Positions 16,255-25,345 are shown, numbered from the stretch's first letter. The stretch: DNA of 64,000 bases from Rhodospirillaceae bacterium SYSU D60007 (GCA_003574685.1 QOCQ01000001.1:372001-436000); one strand, 5' to 3'. Program-made: numbers and translations. Notes: generated from the sequence alone by a model not told the origin.

Positions 16255-16692
16255 ATGTCTGTCTCGGCGAAGGGCAGAGTTCCGCCGAAAACGGGCAGCT
16301 TTCCGCCCGTCAGCGGCGCAGAGGCCGATGGGGAAGCCGAATATGCGGCACTCGTCGCTGCCGCGCTCCGCTCGGAGCTCGGCCAGACGCACCAGGCTAC
16401 CAAGACGGTGATGCGCTGGACCGGTGCCGGGGAGCGCACGGTCAAAGCCTGGCTGGCAGGCGAGAGCGGGCCGGGTGGCGCGCGCCTGATCGCCTTGATG
16501 CGCCACTCCGAAGCCGTGTTCCGGGCGGTACTGGTCTCGGCCGGGCGGCCACTGATGCTGGCGACCGCGAACCTGGCGGTCGTGCACAAGGCGCTGGTCG
16601 AGACGGCGCGTCTCATTGAGACGGCAAGCGAGGACGAGCAGCGGCGCCAGCGGCAGCTGAAACCCGGCACGAACGGACCAAAGTGGACCTGA
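16255..16692 (+). CDS. Small HTH-type protein divergent from the recombinase
   Basis: From the ATG at 16255, preceded by GGGGAGGGG, it encodes 145 residues. The central part (THQATKTVMRWTGAGERTVKAWLAGESGP) reads as an XRE-like helix-turn-helix in which TVKAWLAG would be the recognition helix, followed by a helical region GGARLIALMRHSEAVFRAVL. An ATG at 16207 is possible but would overlap the recombinase start. It probably regulates the divergent recombinase operon through the palindromes just upstream. Confidence 0.65.
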   Translation: MSVSAKGRVPPKTGSFPPVSGAEADGEAEYAALVAAALRSELGQTHQATKTVMRWTGAGERTVKAWLAGESGPGGARLIALMRHSEAVFRAVLVSAGRPLMLATANLAVVHKALVETARLIETASEDEQRRQRQLKPGTNGPKWT

Positions 16693-16769
16693 ACATGCGC
16701 GCCGGCGATCGAGAGCACTGGCCCCACGTTATACTACTCACTCAAAGGCACCAGGCGGGTAGCCCGAAG

Positions 16770-17624
16770 ATGATTCGTGGCAGACATGGCAACGCAGCTC
16801 TCCTGAACGCGATCGTGCGGCGTCACGCTCGCAAGCACCGGCCGCCGCTGCTTTGGCGTCTGCGGCGGCGTCTGCCATGGCTGGGGCTGGTCAGTCTCTG
16901 TTTCTGTGGCATCGCGGCCGTCGCAGCCGCGGGTATCTGGCCTGGCTTCTCGCGCCTGGAACACGTCGCGGTCGCAGCCAACCTGCCGTTGCAGGGCGTG
17001 CCAGCGACGGCGTTGGTCGGTCGGACCTCGGTAATCGACGGAGACACGATCGAAATCCGCGGCCAGCGTATCCGCCTGTGGGGGGTGGACGTGCCGGAAT
17101 CCTCCCAGCTCTGCAAGCGCGACGGCAAACCATGGCAGTGCGGGCGCGATGCGGCCCTGGCTTTGGCGGACTGGCTCGGCACACGCACCGTCCACTGCAC
17201 CGGGCGAACCCGTGACCAGCACGAGCGCGTTGTGGCTCTCTGCCGCGTCGGTGGCGAGGACGTGTCGGCGTGGCTGGTCGATCAGGGATGGGCATTGGCG
17301 TTTCGGCACTACAGCCTCGACTATGTCGCCCATGAGGATCGCAGCAGGGCAGCAAAGCGTGGCATCTGGGCCAGCGAGTTTCAGGCACCGTGGGACTGGC
17401 GCCATGAACAGCGGCAGCGCGGGCAAGAGGCGCAGCAGCCAGGAACACAGCAACCAGGAAACTGCGTCATCAAGGGAAACATCAGCAGGCGTGGAGAGCG
17501 CATCTATCACGTGCCTGGCGGCGAGTACTACATCCGCACCGGCATAAATAAGTCGAAGGGCGAGCGCTGGTTCTGCAGCGAAGCGGAAGCTCGAGCTGCT
17601 GGATGGCGGCGTTCCCTCCGCTGA
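16770..17624 (+). CDS. Membrane-anchored thermonuclease-family protein
   Basis: From ATG 16770 the protein has 284 residues with a basic N-terminus and one transmembrane segment (WLGLVSLCFCGIAAVAAAGIW). The SNase domain shows SVIDGDTIEIRGQRIRLWGVDVPES and later HERVVALCRV with the catalytic Arg region, then RGIWASEF. A C-terminal extension (NCVIKGNISRRGERIYHVPG...GERWFCSEAEARAAGWRRS) is a known accessory module of such nucleases. It is probably periplasmic and membrane tethered. In-frame ATG 16683 overlaps the previous gene and is less likely. Confidence 0.85.
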   Translation: MIRGRHGNAALLNAIVRRHARKHRPPLLWRLRRRLPWLGLVSLCFCGIAAVAAAGIWPGFSRLEHVAVAANLPLQGVPATALVGRTSVIDGDTIEIRGQRIRLWGVDVPESSQLCKRDGKPWQCGRDAALALADWLGTRTVHCTGRTRDQHERVVALCRVGGEDVSAWLVDQGWALAFRHYSLDYVAHEDRSRAAKRGIWASEFQAPWDWRHEQRQRGQEAQQPGTQQPGNCVIKGNISRRGERIYHVPGGEYYIRTGINKSKGERWFCSEAEARAAGWRRSLR

Positions 17625-17864
17625 GAGCGGCGGGGGCGTACAGACGGTCTCAGGCTATGGCCCTGCTCGTGTCTCAAGGTGCCTATCAGGCCGGCGAGCT
17701 CAGATAACTTAACCGCGAGACGGTTCAATTGCCCTCGTCCAAATCGCTTCCGAAGTGAACTGCCGATCCGGCAATCCAGCAGTCAGCGGTTCGCATGAGC
17801 CGCGAGCAGAGGAACTCCGGCCTCACCCACCCGTTAGAGCGCCACCTCGTCACGGAGCTTTCCA

Positions 17865-18785
17865 ATGACGGACGTCTATAGACCAGATACGCCGCGCCGC
17901 CGCGGCGACCACACAGCACCGCACGTCAGCCCGGTCACGCCGGCCGAGGATGTGCGAACCGTTCTCATCAACAAGGTATCCTGGGGCGCCGTGCTGGCGG
18001 GTGTCGCCGTGGCCCTCGTCACCCATCTCATCTTGAACATGCTGGGGGTGGGGATTGGCGCAGCGACCCTCGACCCGGGGACGGGCGACAACCCGTCTGC
18101 TTCCACGTTCTCTATTGGCGCGGCCATCTGGTTTGCTGTTGCAGGAATTCTCGCGGCACTGGCTGGTGGCGTGGCGGCAGGCAGGCTTTCAGGACAGCCC
18201 AAGGAAAATACCGCCGGATGGCACGGCCTGGCGAGCTGGGCAGTGACGACCCTGATCGTGTTCCTTTTGCTTTCAACCACACTGGGCTCGATCCTTGGTG
18301 GAGCCTATCGGGGCCTTGCGAACGTGGCCGGGACACTGACTGACAAGACTGCCCAGCTGGCTGCTCCGGCCATTGCACAGGCAGGCGATCCCTTCGCTTC
18401 AATCGATCAGGCTATCCGGGCAAGGACCGGCGGTGAGGATCCGGCCATGCTGCGGGATGCAGCTATTGCCGCGGTACGCGCAGCCGTAACGGGCGACCCG
18501 CAGCAGGCGAATGAAGCGCGTGAGCGCGCTACGCAGGCGCTGGCCCGCGCGCAAAACATCTCTCCCGATGAGGCTCGTGGAGAGATCGAGCGCTACGAGC
18601 AGCAATATCGGCAGTCCATCGAGCGTGCCAGGGAGCAGGCGACACAGGTCGCTGACGCGGCGGCCAAGGGGACCTCCCGGGCGGCCTTGCTGGGGGCTAT
18701 CAGCCTGCTGATCGGGGCGGCGGCCGGCTGGTTCGGAGGCCGGATGGGCGCCATCGATCCAACCGTTACGCCCACGGTGGCTTAA
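17865..18785 (+). CDS. PhnA-like membrane protein
   Basis: This 306-residue protein has about four transmembrane segments: WGAVLAGVAVALVTHLILNML, IGAAIWFAVAGILAALAGG, WAVTTLIVFLLLSTTLG and a C-terminal ALLGAISLLIGAAAGWFGG. A charged helical loop lies between the third and fourth, rich in Ala, Arg and Glu. Proteins of this build are often annotated PhnA-like, but nothing links it to phosphonates. It leads a group of stress-type genes that follow on the same strand. Confidence 0.6.
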   Translation: MTDVYRPDTPRRRGDHTAPHVSPVTPAEDVRTVLINKVSWGAVLAGVAVALVTHLILNMLGVGIGAATLDPGTGDNPSASTFSIGAAIWFAVAGILAALAGGVAAGRLSGQPKENTAGWHGLASWAVTTLIVFLLLSTTLGSILGGAYRGLANVAGTLTDKTAQLAAPAIAQAGDPFASIDQAIRARTGGEDPAMLRDAAIAAVRAAVTGDPQQANEARERATQALARAQNISPDEARGEIERYEQQYRQSIERAREQATQVADAAAKGTSRAALLGAISLLIGAAAGWFGGRMGAIDPTVTPTVA

Positions 18786-18903
18786 CCTGGGCCGATCTCG
18801 AGCCAACGGTGATGGCGGCTTCCTGCCCGGATGAACAGGCTACCTATCCCAGGAACTCCACCATTGTTGGGCTGTTGCATTCCAGCCTTCATGGAGTCTG
18901 TCG

Positions 18904-20160
18904 ATGATATTCAATCCATTCAAAGAGCGGGGCATCCCGCTTGAAAAGCAACTGCGTACCTGGACGGACCTCAACGTCCAGCCATACGACAAGGACGCCG
19001 TCCATCCCTTCAGCCGTTGCCGGGGCATTCTAGCCAACGGCATCGAGGTCGAGGCCGTCATGTTCTCCCACATCATGGCGCGCAATGTGATCGATCCCGA
19101 ACTCAAGCAGAAGCTGGCCATGGTGCGCCGCGTGGAGGCGCAGCAGCAGAAGGCCATCAACTGGCTGATTCCCGGCAACGAAAGCACGCTGGAGGTCACC
19201 ATCGGCTACGAGCAGGTGGCGGTCGATCTGACCGCGTGGGTAGCGCAGAACGAACCGGATCCCTATCTGCGCCAGGTCTATGAGTTCGGGCTGCTTGAGG
19301 ACTTCGATCACCTCTACCGGTACGCCAACATCCTCGACATGCTTGAGGGCAAGAAAGCCGCAAAGATTGTCGGCGAGCTCACTGAGATCACGCCCGGGCG
19401 GCCGACCATCTTCGAGCATCGCGATCCGCGCGACGATATCCGGCGGCAGATGACCGCCATGGCGGCGCACCCGCAGTCTCTCCTCAACGCGCTCACCGTC
19501 ATGTCGGCCGAACAGCAGACCATGAATTTCTACATGACCATCGGCAACCGCTACATGGAGCCGCTGGCCCGCGCGCTGTACCTGGAGATCGGCATGATCG
19601 AGGAACAGCATGTCACGCAGTACGAATCCATCCTCGATCCCGCCTGCAGCCTGATCGAGAACCTGCTGCTCCATGAGTTCAACGAGTGCTGGATCTATTG
19701 GTCCTTCATGCAGGAGGAGCCCGACCCGCGGGTGCGTGCGCTGTATGAGAAGCATCTGGCGATGGAGATCGAGCATCTGCGTATCGCCGGCGAGCTGATG
19801 CGCCAGATCGAACGGCGCGATCCCGAGGCGCTGCTCCCGGCCGGCTTTGACAAGCCGATGGTGTTCAAGGAGAACAAGAAATACGTCCGCAGCGTGCTCG
19901 AAAAGCAGGTCGACCTGACCGCCAGGGACACCGACTTCGTGCCCATCACGGACCTGCCGGCGGATCATCGCTACTTCGCGTACCAGTCCAGGGTCAACGC
20001 CAGCGAGAATCCGTCTGAAACCGTCATCAAGGAAGCGGTCGCCGCCAACGGCGAGGATTATCGCTACGAGTCCGAAGGCGAGAATCCCGTGCCCGGGCTG
20101 TGCCGCGAGAAAAAGCGCAAGGACCGCAGCACTGAGTACGCGAAGCGTCTGGCAGCCTGA
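18904..20160 (+). CDS. Ferritin-like di-iron protein (hypothetical)
   Basis: This 418-residue cytosolic protein starts after ATGGAG at the right distance. It contains two E-x-x-H motifs in helical context, EIGMIEEQHVTQYE (EEQH) and EKHLAMEIEHLRIAGELM (EIEH), plus further Glu-rich helices, the pattern of the ferritin-like superfamily. No signal peptide is present. The next gene encodes a hemerythrin 15 bases downstream, so both are probably cotranscribed and iron-dependent. The substrate is unknown; oxidative or metal stress is a plausible setting. Confidence 0.6.
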   Translation: MIFNPFKERGIPLEKQLRTWTDLNVQPYDKDAVHPFSRCRGILANGIEVEAVMFSHIMARNVIDPELKQKLAMVRRVEAQQQKAINWLIPGNESTLEVTIGYEQVAVDLTAWVAQNEPDPYLRQVYEFGLLEDFDHLYRYANILDMLEGKKAAKIVGELTEITPGRPTIFEHRDPRDDIRRQMTAMAAHPQSLLNALTVMSAEQQTMNFYMTIGNRYMEPLARALYLEIGMIEEQHVTQYESILDPACSLIENLLLHEFNECWIYWSFMQEEPDPRVRALYEKHLAMEIEHLRIAGELMRQIERRDPEALLPAGFDKPMVFKENKKYVRSVLEKQVDLTARDTDFVPITDLPADHRYFAYQSRVNASENPSETVIKEAVAANGEDYRYESEGENPVPGLCREKKRKDRSTEYAKRLAA

Positions 20161-20174
20161 CGCGGGAGGAGGCC

Positions 20175-20735
20175 ATGAGCACCATCGTCCGGTCAGAGCG
20201 GCCGAAAGCCGATCCGATCAGTTTGCCGGCCGTCATCTCGGCCGGCAAGAAGGTCCCGCCCGACGCCTTCAACCTCCTGATGCAGGATCATCGCGAGGTG
20301 CTGGAGCTGTTCCGGTGCTACGACCTCACGACCGATCCGAAGGCGCGTCGCGCCATTGCGGCGCGGATATGCATGGACCTGAAGGTCCACATGGAGTTCG
20401 AGGAGGAACTCTTTTACGAAGCGGCCCGCGACGTTCTGGATGATGAGGACCTCGTCGAGGACGCCGAAGAGGAGCATGACGAGGCAAAGGCGATTGTCGA
20501 GCGGCTGGAGGAACGCACCACTGTCGATGCTGCCTTCACGCGCGACGTTCATGCCCTGAAGGCTGCGATCGAGCAGCACGTCGTGGTCGAGGAGACGGAG
20601 CTCTTTCCCCGGCTCAGGAAGGCATCTCTCGACAGTGTTGCCCTGGGCGCCCTGATGTTGGTCCGGCGGGCAGAGCTGTTCGCCGAGCTCGCCGGCAAGC
20701 CTCTGCCGGTCCCGGCTGCTTCAGCCAGTCAGTGA
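20175..20735 (+). CDS. Hemerythrin HHE-domain protein
   Basis: This 186-residue protein carries the hemerythrin metal ligands: QDHREVLELF, KVHMEFEEELFY (His and Glu), EEEHDEAKAIV and IEQHVVVEETELFP. GGAGGAGG precedes the ATG. Such proteins bind a non-haem di-iron centre and O2 or NO, in storage, sensing or repair. It lies directly after the ferritin-like gene. Confidence 0.88.
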   Translation: MSTIVRSERPKADPISLPAVISAGKKVPPDAFNLLMQDHREVLELFRCYDLTTDPKARRAIAARICMDLKVHMEFEEELFYEAARDVLDDEDLVEDAEEEHDEAKAIVERLEERTTVDAAFTRDVHALKAAIEQHVVVEETELFPRLRKASLDSVALGALMLVRRAELFAELAGKPLPVPAASASQ

Positions 20736-20795
20736 TCGGAGCTGTCGGGTGCCGATGCGATCGCGCGCCATTCCGCGCCATTCATGGAGACTGTC

Positions 20796-21296
20796 ATGGT
20801 CAGGATGTTCCTTTCTCTCGTCGTGGCCCTGTTCTCTCTGTCCCTGCCTGCACAGGCCGCCGATCCGCCAGGTACCGATGGTTTCGTGACCAAGGCGGCG
20901 GCGGGCAACCTGTTCGAGATCGAAAGCAGCAAGCTGGCGCTTTCCAGATCGAAGGACGAGAAGGTCCGCAGCTTCGCCACCCAGATGGTTTCGGACCATG
21001 GCGAAGCCGCCACCAAATTCAAGAAGGCTGTCCGGGAAGCAAAGCTGAAGCAGCCGCCGGAGGCGCTGGACCCAAAGCACAAGGCCATCGTCGATGACCT
21101 GCGCGCCAAACAGGGTGCTGACTTCGACAAGGCCTATCTCGAAGCGCAGTACAAGGCGCATGTGGAAACGGTGGAGCTGTTCGAAAGCTATGCCAAGGGT
21201 GGCGATAACGCGCGGATGAAGCAGTTCGCGCAGGAGCTGCTGCCGACCCTGCGCCGCCATCGCGACCAGGTCGGCAAGATGCGCGCGGGCTCCTAG
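20796..21296 (+). CDS. DUF4142 periplasmic protein
   Basis: From the second ATG (20796; GGAGA eight bases upstream) it encodes 166 residues with a signal peptide (MFLSLVVALFSLSLPAQAA). The helical DUF4142 domain includes FVTKAAAGNLFEIESSKLAL, VRSFATQMVSDHGEAATKF and FDKAYLEAQYKAHVETVELF. This is a predicted ferritin-like four-helix bundle that often lacks iron ligands and is associated with stress survival. The gene follows the ferritin-like and hemerythrin genes on the same strand. Confidence 0.88.
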   Translation: MVRMFLSLVVALFSLSLPAQAADPPGTDGFVTKAAAGNLFEIESSKLALSRSKDEKVRSFATQMVSDHGEAATKFKKAVREAKLKQPPEALDPKHKAIVDDLRAKQGADFDKAYLEAQYKAHVETVELFESYAKGGDNARMKQFAQELLPTLRRHRDQVGKMRAGS

Positions 21297-21304
21297 CGGC
21301 TCGC

Positions 21305-22072
21305 GTGCCCGTGTCCCGGCCCCTGTTGTGGTGGGCGATCCTGTTGGGGATCGCCCTGGGCGGGTTCTTCGACGGCATCCTGCTTCATCAGATACTGCAA
21401 TGGCATCACTTGTTGAGCCTTGTGGATTCGGTCGGCGATCTGCGGGCGCAGGTGCTCTGGGATGGGTACTTCCATGCCCTGATGTATATCATCTCGGCCG
21501 TCGCCCTTTGGCGACTGTGGCGCAATCGGCGTGAAGCGCAGATGCCGTCGGCCGGCCTGTACGGAGCGCTGTTGATCGGCTTCGCAACCTGGCATGCCGC
21601 AGATGCGGTGCTCTCGCACTGGCTGCTTGGTATTCACCGGATCAAAGTCGACAGCCCCGATCCCCTGTTCTGGGATCTCGCGTGGCTGGTGGCGTTTGGG
21701 TTGGTGCCACTCGCGGCTGGAACCTTTCTGCTTCGCGGCGCCCACGGACACAGGGCGCGGCCGCGAGGATCAGCCCTGTCGGTGCTAATCGCAGCGAGCC
21801 TCGCGGCAGGAGCCGGGGCGTGGCCCCTGCTTCCACCGCAGGGCCAACCCTTCACCATGATTGCGTTCTGGCCGGGTACTGAGACGAAGGACGTGCTCGC
21901 TGCCATCAAGGCAACAGACGCCCGGCTCGTATGGGCGGACTCGACCATGGGCGTGGTCGTTCTGCATACGGCTCCGGGGCGCGCCTGGCGCTTTTACGCA
22001 CACGGTGCTCTGCTGGTGAGCGGAGCGGGAATGCCTGCCGGCTGTTTCAGCCCGGCCGCTTTCAGGCCATAG
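21305..22072 (+). CDS. DUF2243 membrane protein
   Basis: This 255-residue integral membrane protein starts with GTG eight bases after the previous stop. It opens with LLWWAILLGIALGGFFDGILLHQILQWHHLLS, then DGYFHALMYIISAVALW, then the AADAVLSHWLLGIHRI segment: the DUF2243 signature with conserved His residues facing the membrane. The last 80 residues form a soluble domain not typical of the family. It probably belongs to the same operon as DUF4142. Confidence 0.85.
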   Translation: MPVSRPLLWWAILLGIALGGFFDGILLHQILQWHHLLSLVDSVGDLRAQVLWDGYFHALMYIISAVALWRLWRNRREAQMPSAGLYGALLIGFATWHAADAVLSHWLLGIHRIKVDSPDPLFWDLAWLVAFGLVPLAAGTFLLRGAHGHRARPRGSALSVLIAASLAAGAGAWPLLPPQGQPFTMIAFWPGTETKDVLAAIKATDARLVWADSTMGVVVLHTAPGRAWRFYAHGALLVSGAGMPAGCFSPAAFRP

Positions 22073-22145
22073 GAGGCTCGGCTAGCCGAGCTCCCGATCG
22101 GCTTGGCCGAAAGCTACGCAGGCCCCACCTGCCGACGGGTGGGCG

Positions 22146-22421
22146 CTACGCAACGGATTTGGCCGGCAGCGCCTCACTTTGAGCGTCCAATCTGTCAATG
22201 TCCGCGCGCAGACGATCCCGGTCAGCAACGTGAAGGGCTTGAGTCCCCAGCATGGTGACCAGCAGCCGGCGCGCCACATCCGCCAGGTCACTCTCGCTGC
22301 CTTCCAGCTCGGCAAGGCGTCGCCGCAAATATGCGACATGCCGCTCGCCAAGCTCCACGTGAGCCTCTGCAAGCCGCAGGCGTTCATACATCATTGAGCG
22401 ATGTTCGGAAGAGAGAGGCAT
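22146..22421 (-). CDS. Hypothetical coiled-coil protein (91 aa)
   Basis: This 91-residue protein is almost entirely helical and charged (RLAEAHVELGERHVAYLRRRLAELEG, then DRDRLRADIDRLDAQ). It is typical of small conserved proteins of alphaproteobacteria whose role is unknown. The ATG is preceded by GAGAG. There is no membrane segment. Confidence 0.55.
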   Translation of the reverse strand: MPLSSEHRSMMYERLRLAEAHVELGERHVAYLRRRLAELEGSESDLADVARRLLVTMLGTQALHVADRDRLRADIDRLDAQSEALPAKSVA

Positions 22422-22509
22422 GCCGCGCTCCGCCCGCTTTGCAGGCGGGAGCGCATCGGTCTCTCAGCCACCGGCGCCCAGGGTCACGCCATTAGCCGGT
22501 GATGGGATA

Positions 22510-22751
22510 TTAGCGCATTTTCCGGGGGCGCTGGCGAGTCCTGGTTGGGACTAGTTCTGGATACCTTCTGCATACGTCACTGCCCAGATGACGGCGCACG
22601 TCGTCGGCCATCGGTCCGACCGTCTCCACGGCCTTGCGCAGCTCTTCGCGGAAACACCAAACTTCCGTGCCCAATCGTCAAGCTCATAGTCCTGGCTGAC
22701 GTTGATGCGGTCGCGATCTGCCCTGCCGGTCTTGGTCGTGTCGTCCGCCAT
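22510..22751 (-). pseudogene. DUF3606 protein, frameshifted
   Basis: The start MADDTTKTGRADRDRINVSQ through YELDDWARKFGVS is a good DUF3606 N-terminus. The frame then shifts. In the alternative frame the expected ending EELRKAVETVGPMADDVRRH is present and runs to a stop at 22510. A one-base deletion after the Ser codon explains both. Intact DUF3606 proteins are about 60-70 residues and occur in rhizobia-like genomes in stress-gene clusters. Confidence 0.75.
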
Positions 22752-23008
22752 TTAGGGAACTCCAGTGGTGGCAGGCTGCCAACGTGGCTAACTTGACCTC
22801 AGTTCTCCCATTCGCGCCCTTGCTCCTGCTCCGGGAACGTCACGCCGATAGGGTGAATTGCAGATTTTGGGAACTTGGCGGGCACCAAACCGTCTTATAC
22901 CGCCGCCTGCGACCGCGGCATTGTGTATCCTCCGGGTGCCGGCGCTCCGTCAGGGGTGCCGGCACCTTCGGCAGTGCAGCCCTTCGCGGGATTGGGCGTT
23001 CACGGTAC

Positions 23009-23263
23009 ATGGGAAAGATCATCCGCCATCCTGATGGGACCGGGACTGTTCATCGATACCGCCTGCCGATGCCCGATCGTCGGCCGCATCCGAGCCTCAA
23101 CGACCGCACCTTGACATACGAGCCTCTGGAGTACGGCGAGTACCCTGATGGCATGCCCCTGGCGATCCTGGTTACCGACAGCACCGGTCGAAGCTGCGTT
23201 TACCTCCCGATCGATGGACTCGCCGTGGACAGCCTGGGCTTCATCCTTGAGCGCGAGCCGTAA
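23009..23263 (+). CDS. Hypothetical protein (84 aa)
   Basis: This 84-residue soluble protein begins MGKIIRHPDGTGTVHRYRLP and includes YEPLEYGEYPDGMPLAILVT. No family is recognised. The frame remains open upstream to 22784, but that part looks non-coding, so the ATG at 23009 is preferred even though its ribosome binding site is weak. Confidence 0.45.
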   Translation: MGKIIRHPDGTGTVHRYRLPMPDRRPHPSLNDRTLTYEPLEYGEYPDGMPLAILVTDSTGRSCVYLPIDGLAVDSLGFILEREP

Positions 23264-23369
23264 GGAAGCCGAAGGTTGCCGCGTCGTGAGCCGGCTACCG
23301 GCGCGGGCTAATCAGCGCTGCCGAAAAATCGATGGCAAGCCCCACATCCTGGCCGATCGTGTCTCAATC

Positions 23370-23546
23370 TTATTGTTCCGGCTCGACTTCGAGCGTCCGA
23401 TTCGTCGTCCGGCGACATTCGAGGCAGGTAAACGTCACATCCTCGAAGTACTGGCCCGTCGCCGGGTTGGGTGTTCGTCGCGTCGGAAACATGGACGTGC
23501 CGCAAGTTTCGCAGGTCGGTCGTTCGATGTGTTGCCAGTCGCTCAT
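23370..23546 (-). CDS. Small zinc-ribbon protein (58 aa)
   Basis: The 58-residue product begins MSDWQHIERPTCETCGTSMF and has a second pair, CLEC, 28 residues later, consistent with one zinc site. AAGAGGGG lies just before the ATG. Small proteins of this type are common in this group and usually unassigned. It is next to the ligase gene but does not overlap it. Confidence 0.62.
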   Translation of the reverse strand: MSDWQHIERPTCETCGTSMFPTRRTPNPATGQYFEDVTFTCLECRRTTNRTLEVEPEQ

Positions 23547-23673
23547 CGCTGCCCCTCTTACCGGCCGCCAACCTTTCCTTGGAGCCAATGTCCATCTATC
23601 GGCCGACGCCTCTGAGCTAGGACTGGAGCGCGATCCGTCAAGGGCAACGTTCCGGCTTGTTCCACGGAGCGCA

Positions 23674-24699
23674 TTAGGAGCGCTTCGAGCGCCCATGCTT
23701 GGGCTCAATTCGCCGCTTCGCTATCGCACTTGTTACTCGTGCTGCTGAAACTTTGACAGGCATTTCCCGCCGGACGTCCGCTGGTGGCTTGTCTTCGCGT
23801 ATGCCGCGGTAGCTGGGATGGCGCGCCATGCCGTCCGGCGTGAACTCAGTAAAGGCCACCTGAACCAGTAGCTGCGGCTCCAGCCACGTCGCGCGGCGTC
23901 GCACGTCGGCCGGCACCACGCCGGCCAGCGGCGTTGTCGGGCGCTCCAGCGGCTCAAACAGCCGCCGCAGACGCCGCCGCTCCGCAGTGTTGAATCCCGT
24001 GCCTACGTGCCCAGCGTAGCGCAGTCCGCCGTTCTCATGCACGGCCAGCACCAGTGACGCGAAGGGTAGCTTGGCATCCGACCGGGTGAAGCCGGCCACC
24101 ACGAACTCTTGCTCCTGGCTGCACTTGACCTTCAGCCACTCGGTGCCACGGCCGGAGCGATAGGGCCGGTCGCCCCGCTTGGCAATGAGGCCCTCGAACT
24201 TCCGACGACACAGGGACCGCAACAGCTCATCGCCCCGGCCTTCGAGGTGGGCGCTGTAGATCAGGCTGGGATCGGGCCTGGCCAACAGGCGTTCGAGTCG
24301 CGTCTTGCGTTCCACCAGCGGCAGGGCGCGAAGGTCCTTACCATCGTGGAACAGCAGGTCAAAGGCACAGAACGCAATGCCCGCGCCGCCCTGTTTCAGC
24401 GCCTCTTGCAGGGCCGCAAAGCTGGTGTGCCCCTCCGGGTCGATAACCACCATCTCGCCGTCCAGAAGCGTGCCGCGAAGCCGCAGCGCGGCGATGGCCT
24501 TGGGCACGGCGCCATAGCGGTCTGTCCAGTCGAGGCCGGTCCGGGTGAAGCACCGGACCGCCTTGCCATCCGCCCGCACAAGGGTCCGGTAACCATCGAA
24601 CTTGAGTTCGTATATCCAGCCGGCGGCGGTGGGCACGGCATCCGCCAGCGTCGCCAACTGCGGTTCCACGAAGGGCGGCAGGCGGTGTTCTTGTGGCAT
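23674..24699 (-). CDS. Stand-alone LigD-type ATP-dependent DNA ligase
   Basis: This 341-residue ligase has the nucleotidyltransferase motifs in order: YELKFDGYR (adenylated Lys33), LLDGEMVV, FCAFDLLF, FEGLIAKRGDRPYRSGRG and WLKVKC. The OB fold that follows ends with WLEPQLLVQVAFTEF and MARHPSYRGIREDKPP. It corresponds to the ligase domain of LigD without the polymerase or phosphoesterase domains, and no Ku gene is in the window. The ATG lies one base after the SRAP stop, so the two are coupled. All motifs are intact, unlike the remnants at 8145 and 36801. Confidence 0.88.
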   Translation of the reverse strand: MPQEHRLPPFVEPQLATLADAVPTAAGWIYELKFDGYRTLVRADGKAVRCFTRTGLDWTDRYGAVPKAIAALRLRGTLLDGEMVVIDPEGHTSFAALQEALKQGGAGIAFCAFDLLFHDGKDLRALPLVERKTRLERLLARPDPSLIYSAHLEGRGDELLRSLCRRKFEGLIAKRGDRPYRSGRGTEWLKVKCSQEQEFVVAGFTRSDAKLPFASLVLAVHENGGLRYAGHVGTGFNTAERRRLRRLFEPLERPTTPLAGVVPADVRRRATWLEPQLLVQVAFTEFTPDGMARHPSYRGIREDKPPADVRREMPVKVSAARVTSAIAKRRIEPKHGRSKRS

Positions 24700-24700
24700 T

Positions 24701-25345
24701 TTACGGGTGGGGATCTTCCTTGATGCCGCTGGCAACGATCCTGACAACGCCCTCCGGCAAGGGCCGTTGCAGCTTCAGCGCTTCCTCAACGGGTCCACTC
24801 AGCCATTGCTCAAACTCGTCAGGGCTTGTCAGAACCACCGGCATCGCCTTCCCATGAATGGGGCGCACATCATCGTTCGGCGCGGTCGGCAGGATCGAGA
24901 ACAGCAAATGCTCTTCGGTGACAGGGTCCTTTTTCGTGCCCCGCGTGCCAGTCCAGGGCCGCCAGATGCCGGCAAAGGCGAACAGCGGGCGGCTTTCGTC
25001 CAGCGCGAACCAGTGCGACACCTTGGGCAGGCTGTCGGTGTACTCGCAGAACGACGTTGCCGGCACCAGGCAGCGGAAATCCGGTTTGAGCCACCCGCGC
25101 CAGTAGGCGCTGTTGAGGTTGCGCACGTTTGTCACTGGCCGGCTGCCCAGATTTGGCGGGGGCGGAAAGCCCCACCGCATCGATAGCGCTTCCCGCTGGC
25201 CGTCTTTGGCCGTGCGGATCACCGGCGCGAGATAGTCGGGAAAGATGCCGGGTAGCGGCGGCAGGTTGCCCGTGCGGTCATGCACCACCGCGAACAAGCG
25301 CCGCATGGCGTCCGGGCTTTTTGTCTGGCTGTAGAGGTTGCACAT
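24701..25345 (-). CDS. SOS response-associated peptidase (SRAP/HMCES family)
   Basis: This 214-residue protein starts MCNLYSQTK. The start must be this ATG because Cys2 is the catalytic residue that crosslinks to abasic sites after Met removal. Other family marks are MRWGFPPP, TNVRNLNSAYWR, CLVPATSFCEYTD (active-site Glu) and HGKAMPVVL (active-site His). The family protects or senses abasic sites in single-stranded DNA. It is followed one base later by the ligase gene, so the pair forms a small DNA-repair unit. A second SRAP lies at 58326-58997 and a 5' remnant at 26218-26312. Confidence 0.9.
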   Translation of the reverse strand: MCNLYSQTKSPDAMRRLFAVVHDRTGNLPPLPGIFPDYLAPVIRTAKDGQREALSMRWGFPPPPNLGSRPVTNVRNLNSAYWRGWLKPDFRCLVPATSFCEYTDSLPKVSHWFALDESRPLFAFAGIWRPWTGTRGTKKDPVTEEHLLFSILPTAPNDDVRPIHGKAMPVVLTSPDEFEQWLSGPVEEALKLQRPLPEGVVRIVASGIKEDPHP

